From CAZIVP01 sp964542915 (GTDB lineage: Bacteria; Calditrichota; Calditrichia; Calditrichales; Calditrichaceae): a DNA stretch of 64,000 nucleotides. The notes below the pieces were generated by a model. That model was not told the DNA's origin, did not search any database, and worked only from the letters and a program-made list of their open reading frames with translations. The stretch covers positions 50,367 through 114,366 of the forward strand of contig CAZIVP010000012.1 in assembly GCA_964542915.1 (NCBI GenBank), given 5' to 3'. Positions 9,546-19,714 of this stretch are shown one piece after another (position 1 is the first letter of the stretch; the number at the start of each line of letters is the position of its first letter). A program made the position numbers and the translations under genes.

Positions 9546-9570
9546 GCCAACGTTTGCCGTATGGCTTTTT
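9546..9570 (+). terminator. Rho-independent terminator after the TerB-DnaJ gene
   Basis: GCCAACG (9546-9552) pairs with CGT-A-TGGC (9558-9565) as 7 base pairs with one bulged A around a 5-base loop, and is followed at once by five T. The region is convergent, so it ends the rightward transcript. Confidence 0.6.
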
Positions 9571-9609
9571 AGAGTCGATGAATAACTGAATGTGCCGCTT
9601 AGCCTGGAA

Positions 9610-11133
9610 TCAATAATCGAACTCTAATTCATGAGTGTTTCTAAAATCGTAAAAGGTTTTACGCTTTAAATCGGCTAATAAGAGTTTATAACTGATCAAA
9701 GCGCTGAGGCGCGAGTTATACGCCTGGCTCAGACGGTTACGATCAAGGGCCAGAGACTGGCTGTTGATATCTCCGTTCGCAAAGCGCTCGCGACTTATCG
9801 AGAAGCTTCGTTCGGCAATTTCCACACTTTTATTCAATAGATCTAAACGTTTCAGACTGCTGCGGAGGCGGTTAACCGTATCCCTTATATCGCGCTCCAC
9901 CGTCACTTTTTCATCGTTTAATTGCAGCCGGGCCTGGCGTAACCGCGCTTCGGCGGCATGCACTTCCGCCTCATTCACGCCCCAGTCCCACAATGGGATA
10001 TTCAAAGTTAGTGCGATACCACGATTTCCGGGACGCCGTTTCAGTTCCCGCCAGGCGTTTTCGAAGTTATCGTAAACAGGGATATGATCCGCCTGTTCTT
10101 CAACTCCAATAAAATCGTAATAAGCCGAAATGGTCCCTGTGATCTGATGATTAACACGCGTACTTTTAATATCGATTTTAGCCTGTTCCCGCTGGATTTC
10201 CCGTTCCCGGATTTCCAGCCGGTTCTTCATACCATACATCAATGCCGTGTCTAAATCCACATGAACCCGTGTAAAACTCAAATCGGTCTCGATTATGACA
10301 GAATCTGCCAGATTAATCCTCAGTAGTTGTTTCAGATGATTGGCCTCGGCGCGACGGTTGGAAACCGCAATATCATAATCGTTCGCCGCTTCACCCAGGT
10401 CCACTTCCATCTGGAGCGCCTCAACCTCAGCGATAACGCCGGCTTTAAATTTATTTTTTGCCAGTTCTGCAGCCTCTTGTTGTTGCTCAAAGGTTTGTTT
10501 TGCAATCTTTTCCCGTTCGAGCGCCTGTAACAAGTTGTAATAGGCCTGCGTTATACGATAGTTCAAATCCAGACGGGCGCGGGTTAAACGCCGTTTCGAT
10601 AATTCATGATTCAAACGCGCCTGTTTTAAGGAGGTTTGCAGATGATTGTAAGCATACAGAGCCTCGATCGGCTGCTCCAAACCAATCCGTGTATTTAAAC
10701 GTGTAGATTGTTTATTCTTAAAATAATCCTCAATGCGATATACGCCGGAGCTAATGTAAACCGAACCGTCTGTGGGCAGGGGTTGGCTGATACGCACATT
10801 ACCGGAATAAATCGCCTGTTTTACAGGAAAGTAATAAGTACCGGTGCTGTCCTGTATGCTGGAGATCGTTTCGCTGTAATCGGGAGCCGTCAGTCGCATA
10901 TCTACCTGTGTTTTAAAGCGATTAACCACCGCCTTCAGTTCAAATTCTGCGATACGAAAATCTTCCGTAAGCTTCCTAATTTGTGTATTGTTTTCCTCTG
11001 CAATGCGCTGACACTCTTCCAGTTTTAAATAATGTACTTGTGCAAAATCCGTTGCAAAAAGCGGGAGAACGCCCGCCAATAAAATCACCGTTATAGTAAG
11101 ACCTGGTTTTTGAAAAATTCGATAAGAGTACAT
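9610..11133 (-). CDS. TolC-family outer-membrane efflux protein
   Basis: 507 residues with a signal peptide (about 10-28) and two long coiled-coil halves, each of the TolC type: LEECQRIAEENN at the start of repeat 1, and the AEARLRQARLQLNDEKV and ERFANGDINSQSLALDRNRL stretches in repeat 2. Forms a trimeric outer-membrane exit duct. There is no adjacent membrane-fusion protein or transporter, so the cargo is unknown. GGAG 7 bases before the ATG supports the start. Confidence 0.9.
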   Translation of the reverse strand: MYSYRIFQKPGLTITVILLAGVLPLFATDFAQVHYLKLEECQRIAEENNTQIRKLTEDFRIAEFELKAVVNRFKTQVDMRLTAPDYSETISSIQDSTGTYYFPVKQAIYSGNVRISQPLPTDGSVYISSGVYRIEDYFKNKQSTRLNTRIGLEQPIEALYAYNHLQTSLKQARLNHELSKRRLTRARLDLNYRITQAYYNLLQALEREKIAKQTFEQQQEAAELAKNKFKAGVIAEVEALQMEVDLGEAANDYDIAVSNRRAEANHLKQLLRINLADSVIIETDLSFTRVHVDLDTALMYGMKNRLEIREREIQREQAKIDIKSTRVNHQITGTISAYYDFIGVEEQADHIPVYDNFENAWRELKRRPGNRGIALTLNIPLWDWGVNEAEVHAAEARLRQARLQLNDEKVTVERDIRDTVNRLRSSLKRLDLLNKSVEIAERSFSISRERFANGDINSQSLALDRNRLSQAYNSRLSALISYKLLLADLKRKTFYDFRNTHELEFDY

Positions 11134-11399
11134 TTTTCAACTCCTGCAGCCAATTATATGAATCGAGAGAGTGTTCGCCGCGTTAATCCATATCAAAACG
11201 CAGGCATAAAATTCATGCGGTTTTAATGCATTCGCCTCTTAAATTTAAGTGCTCCGATATAGAAATTCTAACGATTTTTACTGCCATACAAAAACAAATC
11301 AACATTTTTCAACAAAACAGTCTCATTGTAATATAAAGAGATACGGCTTGGATATTGGGTAGTAATGCAAGCGAAATGCTTTAAAAGTTAATATTTATC

Positions 11400-12362
11400 T
11401 TAATACTGATATCGTTTTCCCTGCCAGGTATCGCGTTCTTCAAGTAAGGCGTCGAAGCGTTGAAGCATTTCCGGCGGACGCACATGCCAGCGCGGAGCGA
11501 TCAGCAAGTCCGGAGGCGCTTCTCCGAATAATCTTTGAATGACAATTTGCGGGTTAAGCCGTTCTATAAAATGTGATAATAAATCGAGGTATTCATGCGG
11601 CTCAAACAATTTGAACGGATTTTGCTGGTACATCTGAGCCAACGCAGTCCCTCTTACCACATGAAGTTGGTGAATCTTCAAAAAATCCAGCGGACGTTTC
11701 GAGAGCCAATCAGCCGTTTGCATCCACAGCGCCATATCCTCCCACGGAAAACCGAAAATCAGATGGGTACACACCTTGATGCCCCGCGTTTTTGTCATTT
11801 CCAGGGCATCCAGATACGATTTCACGTCATGCCCTCGATTGATCCGCTTTAAGGTCGCATCCGAAATGGATTCCAGGCCATATTCAACCGTGATATCCCA
11901 GTTTTGATCCAATGATTCGAGATAATCCAGTTTCTCCCGATCAATGCAATCCGGACGCGTACCAATCGTAAGGCCAATAACATCGGGATGCGAAAGCGCT
12001 TCTTCATAGTATTGTTTTAACGTATCCAACGGCGCGTATGTATTGGAATAAGGCTGAAAATAAACGATATACTTGTTTGTCTTATAGCGTTTCTTCAGGA
12101 AATGTATACCTTCCTCAATCTGCCGGAAAATGGTTTTGCCGGCATCGTTGTAACGCGGATTAAAACTTTCATTATTACAATAGATACAGCCCCCTTTGGC
12201 TACCGTTCCGTCGCGGTTAGGGCATGTAAACCCGCCATCTACCGTCACTTTTTGGACCCGTTCTCCATAGCGATTTTTTTGATAATGGGCAAAACTGTTG
12301 TATCGCCTATCGTGTCCCCACGGGAACCTGGCGACATTGCTATCTGTTATGGTGTTGTACAT
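11400..12362 (-). CDS. Radical SAM protein, YhcC/TIGR01212 family
   Basis: 320 residues. The N-terminal RYNSFAHYQKNRYG and the cluster motif CPNRDGTVAKGGCIYC, in which the first Cys is spaced unusually far from the CxxC pair, are diagnostic of this family. It continues with YFQPYSNTYAP and GTRPDCI. The function of the family is not firmly known; a tRNA or translation-linked role has been suggested. AGGGG about 6 bases before the ATG at 12362 supports the start. It stands alone, 266 bases upstream of the TolC gene and on the same strand. Confidence 0.9.
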   Translation of the reverse strand: MYNTITDSNVARFPWGHDRRYNSFAHYQKNRYGERVQKVTVDGGFTCPNRDGTVAKGGCIYCNNESFNPRYNDAGKTIFRQIEEGIHFLKKRYKTNKYIVYFQPYSNTYAPLDTLKQYYEEALSHPDVIGLTIGTRPDCIDREKLDYLESLDQNWDITVEYGLESISDATLKRINRGHDVKSYLDALEMTKTRGIKVCTHLIFGFPWEDMALWMQTADWLSKRPLDFLKIHQLHVVRGTALAQMYQQNPFKLFEPHEYLDLLSHFIERLNPQIVIQRLFGEAPPDLLIAPRWHVRPPEMLQRFDALLEERDTWQGKRYQY

Positions 12363-12611
12363 AAATGCCCCTGTTTGTTTTCAATTCAGTATAATAGCTT
12401 AACTCAATATGGTCCCAAATTAATCATAGACGCGCTGCTTGCACTGTTTCCTAAAAGATCTTTAATGCTTTAAACGCGTTTACATTTTCAAACAAGGCCT
12501 CTTTCAAATCATACAATATGGGTAAGATTTTATCGATTCAATTCAATACAATCCTTCTATTTATTCCGGACCGCGCTGAGCTTAACTATAATGTAACGGT
12601 CGATCCAAGTT

Positions 12612-13112
12612 TTATAGTAGATGCAGGTCGTCTTTGGAAATCATAATCCAGTTTTCTTCATCCTTTTCAAAACGATCCCGTACAGCCCCTACCAATTTTT
12701 GGCGTACGACCAGCAAAAGTTTTGTATGGGTACGCAGATGCTTATCGTCTAATAACGTTTCCACCATCGGTTCTAATCCTTGTCCCTGCAATTCAAGCGG
12801 CCCGATTTCGTCGATGATAATCCAGACGGTTTGTTTTTTTCGGCACTGCATCAATATATGTCGCCCCCATTCAAAGGTATGCGCTAAAAACATGAATCGC
12901 CCTACCGGCTGCGTCAACTCGGTTTTCGTTTCGCTTCCGGTTGCTTCGAGACATCGGCTTTCACCGCTGGCAATATGTCTTAAATAACGGCGATTGTGAA
13001 TAACCGGCGCCAGGAGCCCATCCAAAGATGGTTGGCGTTTACACCAGGCATTTAGAGTGGTTGTTTTGCCTGAAGCGACGGGACCGCTTAACATATAAAC
13101 CGCTTGAACCAT
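12612..13112 (-). CDS. P-loop NTPase (THEP1/nucleoside-triphosphatase-like)
   Basis: 166 residues with Walker A GPVASGKTT near the N-terminus and Walker B IIIDEIGPLELQGQG, the DEIGPLE signature of THEP1-type NTPases. The open frame extends 21 codons further upstream, but the ATG at 13112 has AGAGG 5 bases before it and starts next to the conserved strand, so it is preferred. The physiological role of the family is unknown; some members sit with cofactor-uptake genes, which is not the case here. It is divergent from metG. Confidence 0.8.
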   Translation of the reverse strand: MVQAVYMLSGPVASGKTTTLNAWCKRQPSLDGLLAPVIHNRRYLRHIASGESRCLEATGSETKTELTQPVGRFMFLAHTFEWGRHILMQCRKKQTVWIIIDEIGPLELQGQGLEPMVETLLDDKHLRTHTKLLLVVRQKLVGAVRDRFEKDEENWIMISKDDLHLL

Positions 13113-13218
13113 AAAACCTCTCGCGCCACAAAATCGCCTTATTTGCATATTATAAAAGACCATTTTAAATTGCACGATTCATAATACGATTGCAAATGAC
13201 AATTGATCGGAGACGAAC

Positions 13219-15267
13219 TTGGCCGAGAAAATTCTTGTTACAAGTGCATTGCCTTATGCGAACGGTCCCATTCACCTGGGCCATCTTGCCGGCGCCTATT
13301 TACCTGCGGATATATTTGTTCGTTACCACCGTCTGAAAGGTTCGGATGTGGTCTATATTTGCGGTTCTGATGAGCACGGTGTGCCTATTATGCTACGCGC
13401 CCGTGATGAAAACAAGTCGCCTCAGGAAGTCGTCGACCGTTTCCATGCGCTTAACAAGGATAGCTTTGAAAAATTTGGCATGAGTTTTGATTATTACGGC
13501 CGAACCTCCTCCAAATTGCATCACCAAACCAGCCAGGATTTTTTCCGAAAGCTTTCACAAAAAAATGAATTTATCACCAAAAACGAAAAGCAATTGTACG
13601 ATCCGAAAGCGAACATGTTTTTAGCCGACCGTTTCGTACGCGGCACCTGCCCTTCCTGCGGCTATGAAGATGCTTACGGAGACCAGTGTGAAAAATGCGG
13701 TATCTCATTAAGCCCCAGGGATTTGAAAAATCCCCGGAGCATGGTCACCGATGCCGAACCGATCCTGAAAGAAACCGTACACTGGTACCTTCCGTTAGGA
13801 AAATATCAACCGCGTTTGGAAGAGTGGATTGACAGCCACCCTGAGTGGAAATCCAATGTTGTAAGTCAGGTAAAAGGTTGGTTCGCTCACGGTCTGCGCG
13901 ATCGCGCAGTTACGCGGGATTTACCCTGGGGCGTACCGGTTCCGCCTGAAATTGCTGAACAAAAGAAGGTGGACGCTTCCGGCAAAGTATTGTATGTCTG
14001 GTTTGATGCCCCCATCGGATATATATCGGCCACCAAAGAGTGGGCCGAAGAGCAGGGTCAACCCGAATTATGGAAAGCATATTGGCAAAGCAACGACAGC
14101 CGCCTCATTCATTTCATCGGAAAAGATAACATTGTTTTTCACTGCCTGATATTTCCGGCTATGCTTATGGTGCATGGCGATTTTGTGATGCCCGAAAATG
14201 TACCCGCCAATGAATTTCTGAATCTTGAAGGCCACAAACTTTCCACGAGCCGTAATTATGCGGTTTGGTTAAACGACTATCTGAAAAAATTTGAAGCGGA
14301 TTCCCTTCGTTACGTACTTGCGGCAAACCTGCCGGAATCCCGCGATACCGATTTTTCCTGGAAGGACTTTCAGGCAAGGCATAACAATGAACTGGCCGAT
14401 ATTCTCGGCAATTTTGTGAACCGCTCAGTAACGTTCACCCATAAATATTTTGACGGCAAAATCCCGAAATCCGCATCTTACGATAATTTGGATCGATCGC
14501 TGATTGAACGGCTTAACGAAGCGCCGAAAAAATTGGGCGCGTTGATCGAACAATACCAGTTTCGGGCTTATGTTTACGAATTTATGGATCTGGCCCGGTT
14601 CGCCAATAAATATTTTAATGATAAAGCGCCTTGGGAAACCCGCAAAACCGACCCGGAGCAATGCGCCGCTACGTTGCATCTATGCTTGCAGACCGTAAAT
14701 AGTCTGGCCATTCTCAGCGAACCGGTGTTGCCGTTTACGGCGCGCCGTATTTGGAATATGCTCAATATCCACTCGGCACAAACATGGCAAGATGCCGGAA
14801 ATTTGAACCTATCCGCCGGCAGCGACATCCGAAAACCTGAAATTCTATTCAATAAAATCGAAGACGATGTTATCCAACAGGAAACACAAAGATTGAAGGA
14901 ATCGTTAGAACCAAAATCAGAAGAAAAGATGGAAGCCATAAAAGCAGAAATCGATATCGAACTACTGAACAAATTGGATTTACGTGTAGCGACCATTAAA
15001 ACTGCGGAACCCGTCGAGAATGCAGACCGTTTGCTGAAGCTGAAAATTGAAATGGGAGATGAAGAGCGTCAAATTATTGCAGGAATTGCACACAACTACA
15101 AGCCGCAAGCGTTAATTGGAAAACAAATTATCGTTGTGGCTAATTTAAAGCCGGCCACACTGCGCGGTCACAAATCGGAAGGGATGTTACTGGCCGCCAA
15201 TAACGGCAAGGAACTCACTCTTTTAACCGTCATGGATTCGATAGAATCAGGTAGTAAAATCAGCTAA
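13219..15267 (+). CDS. metG: Methionyl-tRNA synthetase
   Basis: Class I synthetase of 682 residues. The HIGH-type HLGH (in GPIHLGHLAGAY), the zinc-knuckle cysteines CPSCG...CEKCG, the KMSKS variant HKLSTSRN, and a C-terminal OB-fold tRNA-binding domain (about 570-682, LDLRVATIKTAEPVENADRL) are visible. The appended domain makes it the dimeric E. coli-like form. The start codon is TTG, with GGAGA about 6 bases before it; no in-frame ATG lies close by and the protein must start here to keep ILVTSALPYANG. Confidence 0.97.
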   Translation: MAEKILVTSALPYANGPIHLGHLAGAYLPADIFVRYHRLKGSDVVYICGSDEHGVPIMLRARDENKSPQEVVDRFHALNKDSFEKFGMSFDYYGRTSSKLHHQTSQDFFRKLSQKNEFITKNEKQLYDPKANMFLADRFVRGTCPSCGYEDAYGDQCEKCGISLSPRDLKNPRSMVTDAEPILKETVHWYLPLGKYQPRLEEWIDSHPEWKSNVVSQVKGWFAHGLRDRAVTRDLPWGVPVPPEIAEQKKVDASGKVLYVWFDAPIGYISATKEWAEEQGQPELWKAYWQSNDSRLIHFIGKDNIVFHCLIFPAMLMVHGDFVMPENVPANEFLNLEGHKLSTSRNYAVWLNDYLKKFEADSLRYVLAANLPESRDTDFSWKDFQARHNNELADILGNFVNRSVTFTHKYFDGKIPKSASYDNLDRSLIERLNEAPKKLGALIEQYQFRAYVYEFMDLARFANKYFNDKAPWETRKTDPEQCAATLHLCLQTVNSLAILSEPVLPFTARRIWNMLNIHSAQTWQDAGNLNLSAGSDIRKPEILFNKIEDDVIQQETQRLKESLEPKSEEKMEAIKAEIDIELLNKLDLRVATIKTAEPVENADRLLKLKIEMGDEERQIIAGIAHNYKPQALIGKQIIVVANLKPATLRGHKSEGMLLAANNGKELTLLTVMDSIESGSKIS

Positions 15268-15461
15268 AACACACCAAATGTTTAATCGACTCTTTCTTGA
15301 TTTAATAATAAAATTCAACTTCCCATTCAGATTTAATCTTAAGAGGCAATATGGCTGTTACATACTCATAACGGATTAAAACAGAAATCAATCAGTACGT
15401 ATATTTTTTTTTCGAACGAATCGTTTTACATTGAATTTGAAAATAAAAGCCCGGGAAAACT

Positions 15462-16229
15462 ATGTTTATTGATACCCATACCCATCTGGATTTTAACAAA
15501 TACGACAAAGACCGCGAAGTTGTTATTCAACGCGCCATCAAAAACAATATCATGGCTATCATAACCATTGGAACGGATATTCCTTCTTCGGAGAAGGCCA
15601 TCGAATTAGCGGAAAAATATGCGACCGTATTCGCCGCCGTTGGCATCCATCCAAGCGATTGCACCAATACCACCTATAAAGACCTTGAACGGATTGAGTC
15701 CCTTTGCTCCCACGAAAAAGTGATCGCCATCGGCGAAGTCGGTCTCGATTATTATCATATGAACGCGAGCAAATCCCAGCAATGGGAGGTGCTGTTAAAA
15801 CAGATCGAACTGGCCGTTAAATTGAACAAACCGCTGATTATTCACAATCGTGAATCACATAATGATATTTACGATATCATTGCAACATCAAATGCAGCAA
15901 AAGTAGGCGGCGTGTTTCATTCCTTTTCCGGCGACCTCGATTTTCTCGATAAAATACTTTCTATTAATTTTCATATTTCTTTTACCGGCAATATTACCTT
16001 TAAAAAAAGCAACAAAGACAGTCTCGTAAAAGAGGTGCCTGTAAACCAGTTGCTTCTGGAAACCGACAGTCCATTTCTGGCGCCAACGCCCATGCGCGGC
16101 AAACGCAACGAACCGGCTTTTTTGGTACATACAGCCGAACGGATTGCGCGGATTAAAGAACTGCCGGTAAAAGAAGTGGGGAGGATTACCTCTGAAAACG
16201 CAAAGAATCTATTTAACCTCGCTATTTAG
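15462..16229 (+). CDS. tatD: TatD-family metal-dependent deoxyribonuclease
   Basis: 255 residues with all TatD metal ligands: DTHTHLDF, GEVGLDYY, IIHNRES, HSFSGD and LETDSPFLAP. Members are metal-dependent 3'-5' DNases with DNA-repair and editing roles. It starts a rightward group with rsmA (39 bases later) and mgtE. Confidence 0.95.
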   Translation: MFIDTHTHLDFNKYDKDREVVIQRAIKNNIMAIITIGTDIPSSEKAIELAEKYATVFAAVGIHPSDCTNTTYKDLERIESLCSHEKVIAIGEVGLDYYHMNASKSQQWEVLLKQIELAVKLNKPLIIHNRESHNDIYDIIATSNAAKVGGVFHSFSGDLDFLDKILSINFHISFTGNITFKKSNKDSLVKEVPVNQLLLETDSPFLAPTPMRGKRNEPAFLVHTAERIARIKELPVKEVGRITSENAKNLFNLAI

Positions 16230-16268
16230 AGCATATACCGGCGGCGTTCTCGGAATACCGGCATTTAT

Positions 16269-17078
16269 ATGATCAGTCGCCGACCATACAAACGGTTCAG
16301 TCAGAATTTCCTTCACAATCAGGCGATTGCCTTTCGAACCGTTCAGGCCCTCGAAATTCACGGCGAGGATGTTGTCATCGAAATCGGCGCCGGTAAAGGC
16401 GTCCTCACCGATCATATTGTTAAAGCACAGCCCCGTCAACTCATTATTGTGGAGATCGACCGACGCTGGTTTGCCCATCTTCAGGAACGCTTCTCGAAAA
16501 ATGCAGCTATTGTGAACGACGATTTTATGGAAATGGAGCTGGAGCCGGTATTCAACCGCTATAACCGTCGTTTAAAAGTCATCGGAAATATTCCCTATCA
16601 CATCACAAGCCCCATCTTATTTAAACTGATCGACTGCTATCATTTAATTGAAAATGTGGTCATTATGATACAAAAAGAGGTTGCCCGTCGCATAGTCGCC
16701 GAACCGGGTACCAAGGAATACGGCATTCTGTCGGTTATCTGCCAGACTTATACCGAACCGGAGTATCAATTCTCGGTAGCTGCCGGTAATTTTTTCCCGA
16801 AACCCGAAGTCGATTCGGCGGTTTTACGTTTTAGGTTTCGCAACCAAATCGAGAACGTGGACAATCCGGCGCTTTTCCGACACCTTGTGCGCCATGTTTT
16901 CAATTACCGACGTAAAATGCTGCGCAATAGTCTGAGTAGAATTTTTGACAAAAGTATTGTATATTCGCTCACATCAATTTCCATAAACGCCAGGCCGGAA
17001 GAGCTGAGCGTTGACCAGCTCAAAATCTTGTCCAACGAGATCAATCTTAAAACGAGGGAACCCGATGCAGCGGATTAA
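16269..17078 (+). CDS. rsmA: 16S rRNA dimethyladenosine transferase
   Basis: Dimethylates A1518 and A1519 of 16S rRNA (KsgA). RFSQNFLHN, the SAM-binding EIGAGKGVLT and the catalytic NIPYHITSP are present, with EVDSAVLRF near the C-terminal domain; 269 residues is normal. Its last 14 bases overlap the start of mgtE. Confidence 0.97.
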   Translation: MISRRPYKRFSQNFLHNQAIAFRTVQALEIHGEDVVIEIGAGKGVLTDHIVKAQPRQLIIVEIDRRWFAHLQERFSKNAAIVNDDFMEMELEPVFNRYNRRLKVIGNIPYHITSPILFKLIDCYHLIENVVIMIQKEVARRIVAEPGTKEYGILSVICQTYTEPEYQFSVAAGNFFPKPEVDSAVLRFRFRNQIENVDNPALFRHLVRHVFNYRRKMLRNSLSRIFDKSIVYSLTSISINARPEELSVDQLKILSNEINLKTREPDAAD

Positions 17079-18417
17079 TCTGGAAAATATATTCCCCGAT
17101 ATCGAAAAATTGATCGAAACGGACAATAGCGGTGCGCTTCTTAATATCCTCATCGATTTACACCCCGCCGATATCGAAGAAATTCTCAACCATCTCAAAA
17201 AAGAAGAGCGGGTGTATGTTTTCAATATCCTGCCAAGCGAATTGGCCAGCCAGGTGCTCACCCAATTGGATACACCCATTATTGAACAGGTGTTGGAAGA
17301 TGCCGGCGATCACAAAATATCGCAACTTATCGATCATATGGAATCCGACGATGCGGCGGACCTCTTATCGGATTTACCCGAGGATGTTGCCAAAAACGTC
17401 CTGAAACGGATGCCCAAGGAAGACTCGGAAGACGTCCTTCAATTGATGTATCATGAAGAGGATACGGCCGGCGGATTGATGGCGTTGGAATTTATTGCGC
17501 TGCCGGCCGACGCCACCGTGAATGAAGCGATAGAAAAAATTCGCGACATCCGGGACGAAGCGGAACAAGTGTATAATCTCTTTGTGGTCGATGAAAATGA
17601 AAAACTGATTGGGACGGTTTCACTGACCGAGCTCGTGCTCGCCAAAGGCTATGTAACCCTGCGTGAAATCATGGAAGTGGATGTGCACGCGGTCCCGGTT
17701 GATATGGATCAGGAAGAAGTTGCCAATTTTTTCCGAAAGTATGACCTGGTGAGCGTGGCGGTTGTCGATCATGCCAACAGACCGGTCGGCCGCATCACCG
17801 TCGACGACATTGTGGATGTACTCGAAGAAGAGGGTTCGGAGGATTTGGCGTATATTGCCGGCGCCCCCGATGAAGAAATTCTGGAAGAATCGTCGTTTGT
17901 CCTGTCGCGGGCGCGACTACCATGGCTGATGGTAGCGTTTGTTGGTGAAATAATTGCCGCATTCATTTTGAACAGCTTTGAAGTAACGTTACAGCAAAAA
18001 GTGATGGCCGCCTTTTTTATCCCTATCGTAATGGCCATGGGCGGCTCAACCGGTCAGCAGGCAAGCGTCATCGTCGTGCGGGGTCTGGCAACCGGCGACA
18101 TCAATCTAAGCGATACCCGGGCGCGCCTCGGGCGGGAATTTCGCATTTCGCTGATCAACAGTCTGTTTTTTTCCTCGCTGCTCTTTTTGATTGTATTTTT
18201 CTGGGATAGCTGGATTTTCGGCTTGATACTGGCCGTCTCCATGTTTGTGGTCATCAACAATGCCGCATTTGTTGGCGCTTTAATCCCGCTAATTTTCAAA
18301 AAATTTGACATCGATCCCGCCCTGGCGGCGGCGCCTTTCGTTTCCACTTCCAATGACATTATCGGTTTGCTTATCTACCTCTCAATAACGACCGTCACCC
18401 TTCAATTTCTGGTGTAA
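17065..18417 (+). CDS. mgtE: Magnesium transporter MgtE
   Basis: 450 residues: an N-terminal MgtE_N helical domain (about 1-130), a CBS pair (about 130-255), a plug helix and a five-helix membrane domain from about 285, with the pore segment MAMGGSTGQQAS. Mg2+-gated import channel of the inner membrane. An upstream extension to 17011 is open, but the ATG at 17065 has GAGGG 7 bases before it and matches the family start; it overlaps the end of rsmA, suggesting translational coupling. Confidence 0.95.
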   Translation: MQRINLENIFPDIEKLIETDNSGALLNILIDLHPADIEEILNHLKKEERVYVFNILPSELASQVLTQLDTPIIEQVLEDAGDHKISQLIDHMESDDAADLLSDLPEDVAKNVLKRMPKEDSEDVLQLMYHEEDTAGGLMALEFIALPADATVNEAIEKIRDIRDEAEQVYNLFVVDENEKLIGTVSLTELVLAKGYVTLREIMEVDVHAVPVDMDQEEVANFFRKYDLVSVAVVDHANRPVGRITVDDIVDVLEEEGSEDLAYIAGAPDEEILEESSFVLSRARLPWLMVAFVGEIIAAFILNSFEVTLQQKVMAAFFIPIVMAMGGSTGQQASVIVVRGLATGDINLSDTRARLGREFRISLINSLFFSSLLFLIVFFWDSWIFGLILAVSMFVVINNAAFVGALIPLIFKKFDIDPALAAAPFVSTSNDIIGLLIYLSITTVTLQFLV

Positions 18418-18426
18418 TACCGATTA

Positions 18427-18458
18427 TTGAAGAGACTTAACCGCAGGCGCCTCTTCAA
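18427..18458 (+). terminator. Candidate hairpin terminator after mgtE
   Basis: TTGAAGAG (18427-18434) and CTCTTCAA (18451-18458) form an 8-base-pair stem around a 16-base loop, in a convergent gap. There is no T tract, so this may be factor-dependent or not a terminator. Confidence 0.35.
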
Positions 18459-18515
18459 CCCCATCGCTCTCTAAGTTAAATAGATATAATGCGGAGGCAG
18501 GTTTACATCATTTGA

Positions 18516-19592
18516 TTATTTTGCTGCGGCTGGAATCCGTTTATCGGCCTTTTTTTCAGGTTCAGCGCTCAAATACCGGGTTTGTCCCTGCTGCAGGATC
18601 CAAAAGTGTTTTGTATTCAAATCGTGCTTTTTAATTGCTTTACGAAGAAGCCGGGGAGGTTCGTCGAGCGGCTCATCGGCCAATTCGAAAGTGCCCCAGT
18701 GAATGGGCACAAAAAACCGGGCATTCAAATCCAGATAAGCTTGTACTGATTCTTCCGGACTCATATGTACCGGCCCCATAAACCATCGCGGGCGATATGC
18801 GCCTATCGGAAGAGCCGCCACATCAAAGGGCCCGAATCTGCGCGCAATGCGTTTAAAACCATCGAAATAACCGGTATCGCCGCCAAAATAGAAACGGTAC
18901 GTTTCGGCCCGTACCACCCAGCTTGACCAAAGAGTATTATTCTGATCGAACAAAGAACGTCCCGAAAAATGTTGCGCCGGGGTACACACAAATTGGATAT
19001 CGTTAATACGAATGCTATCCCACCAATCCATTTCCACATAATGCCGGATACCCAAATCTCGCAAAAACGCCCCTATCCCAAGCGGGACAAGGTAAAGCGG
19101 TCCTTTGCCCAGTTTTTTTATCGTATCCTTATCCAGATGATCGTAATGGTCGTGGGAAATCATAACGACGTCGATGGGCGGTAAATCATCGAATTGGATA
19201 CCCGGTTCTACATGTCTTTTCGGTCCGGCGAAGGATACCGGCGAACAACGTTCGCTCCAAATAGGATCGGTTAAAATATTCAACCCTTCCAATTGAACCA
19301 GGAGTGTAGAGTGGCCAACCCATGTTATCGTAAAGGGGTGGTTGTTATTACGAAGGAAATGGCCATCATTTGGCGCCGCCGTCAGATCGTATGTGTCGGG
19401 ACGCTCCGGTTTCTCGCCTTTAATGCGTTCCCAAACAGCCCAGCGTAAGAAATCGCCGAAACCGCGTTCTGCAAAACCCGGAAAGGGATTCCGGAAACCA
19501 TCCGTTGTGTGATGTCTGTAATTCACAGAGTCCTGCGCTTTAAGCCCTAAAACGCTCAGTAACACAAGGATCAAACCATATTTCAAGGCCAT
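18516..19592 (-). CDS. MBL-fold hydrolase, NAPE-PLD/UlaG-like, exported
   Basis: 358 residues with a signal peptide (about 4-19). ITWVGHSTLLVQL, ILTDPIWSERCSP, the metal motif ISHDHYDHLD, GGDTGYFDGF and VPIHWGTF are the set seen in N-acyl-phosphatidylethanolamine phospholipase D-like metallo-hydrolases. A phosphodiester substrate, probably lipid-derived, is inferred; the predicted export would place it in the periplasm. Followed at a distance by the YihY gene on the same strand upstream (gap 122 bases). Confidence 0.85.
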   Translation of the reverse strand: MALKYGLILVLLSVLGLKAQDSVNYRHHTTDGFRNPFPGFAERGFGDFLRWAVWERIKGEKPERPDTYDLTAAPNDGHFLRNNNHPFTITWVGHSTLLVQLEGLNILTDPIWSERCSPVSFAGPKRHVEPGIQFDDLPPIDVVMISHDHYDHLDKDTIKKLGKGPLYLVPLGIGAFLRDLGIRHYVEMDWWDSIRINDIQFVCTPAQHFSGRSLFDQNNTLWSSWVVRAETYRFYFGGDTGYFDGFKRIARRFGPFDVAALPIGAYRPRWFMGPVHMSPEESVQAYLDLNARFFVPIHWGTFELADEPLDEPPRLLRKAIKKHDLNTKHFWILQQGQTRYLSAEPEKKADKRIPAAAK

Positions 19593-19714
19593 GTCCTTCT
19601 TTCCTCTTCAAAGATGTACGTGCGTCGCTCATCGCTCAACTCTGAAAATGCAACGCATGAATTCATAAAAATATTTTCTGATGAAGCTTTCTGCGCGGAA
19701 ACAATGTTCCGCAA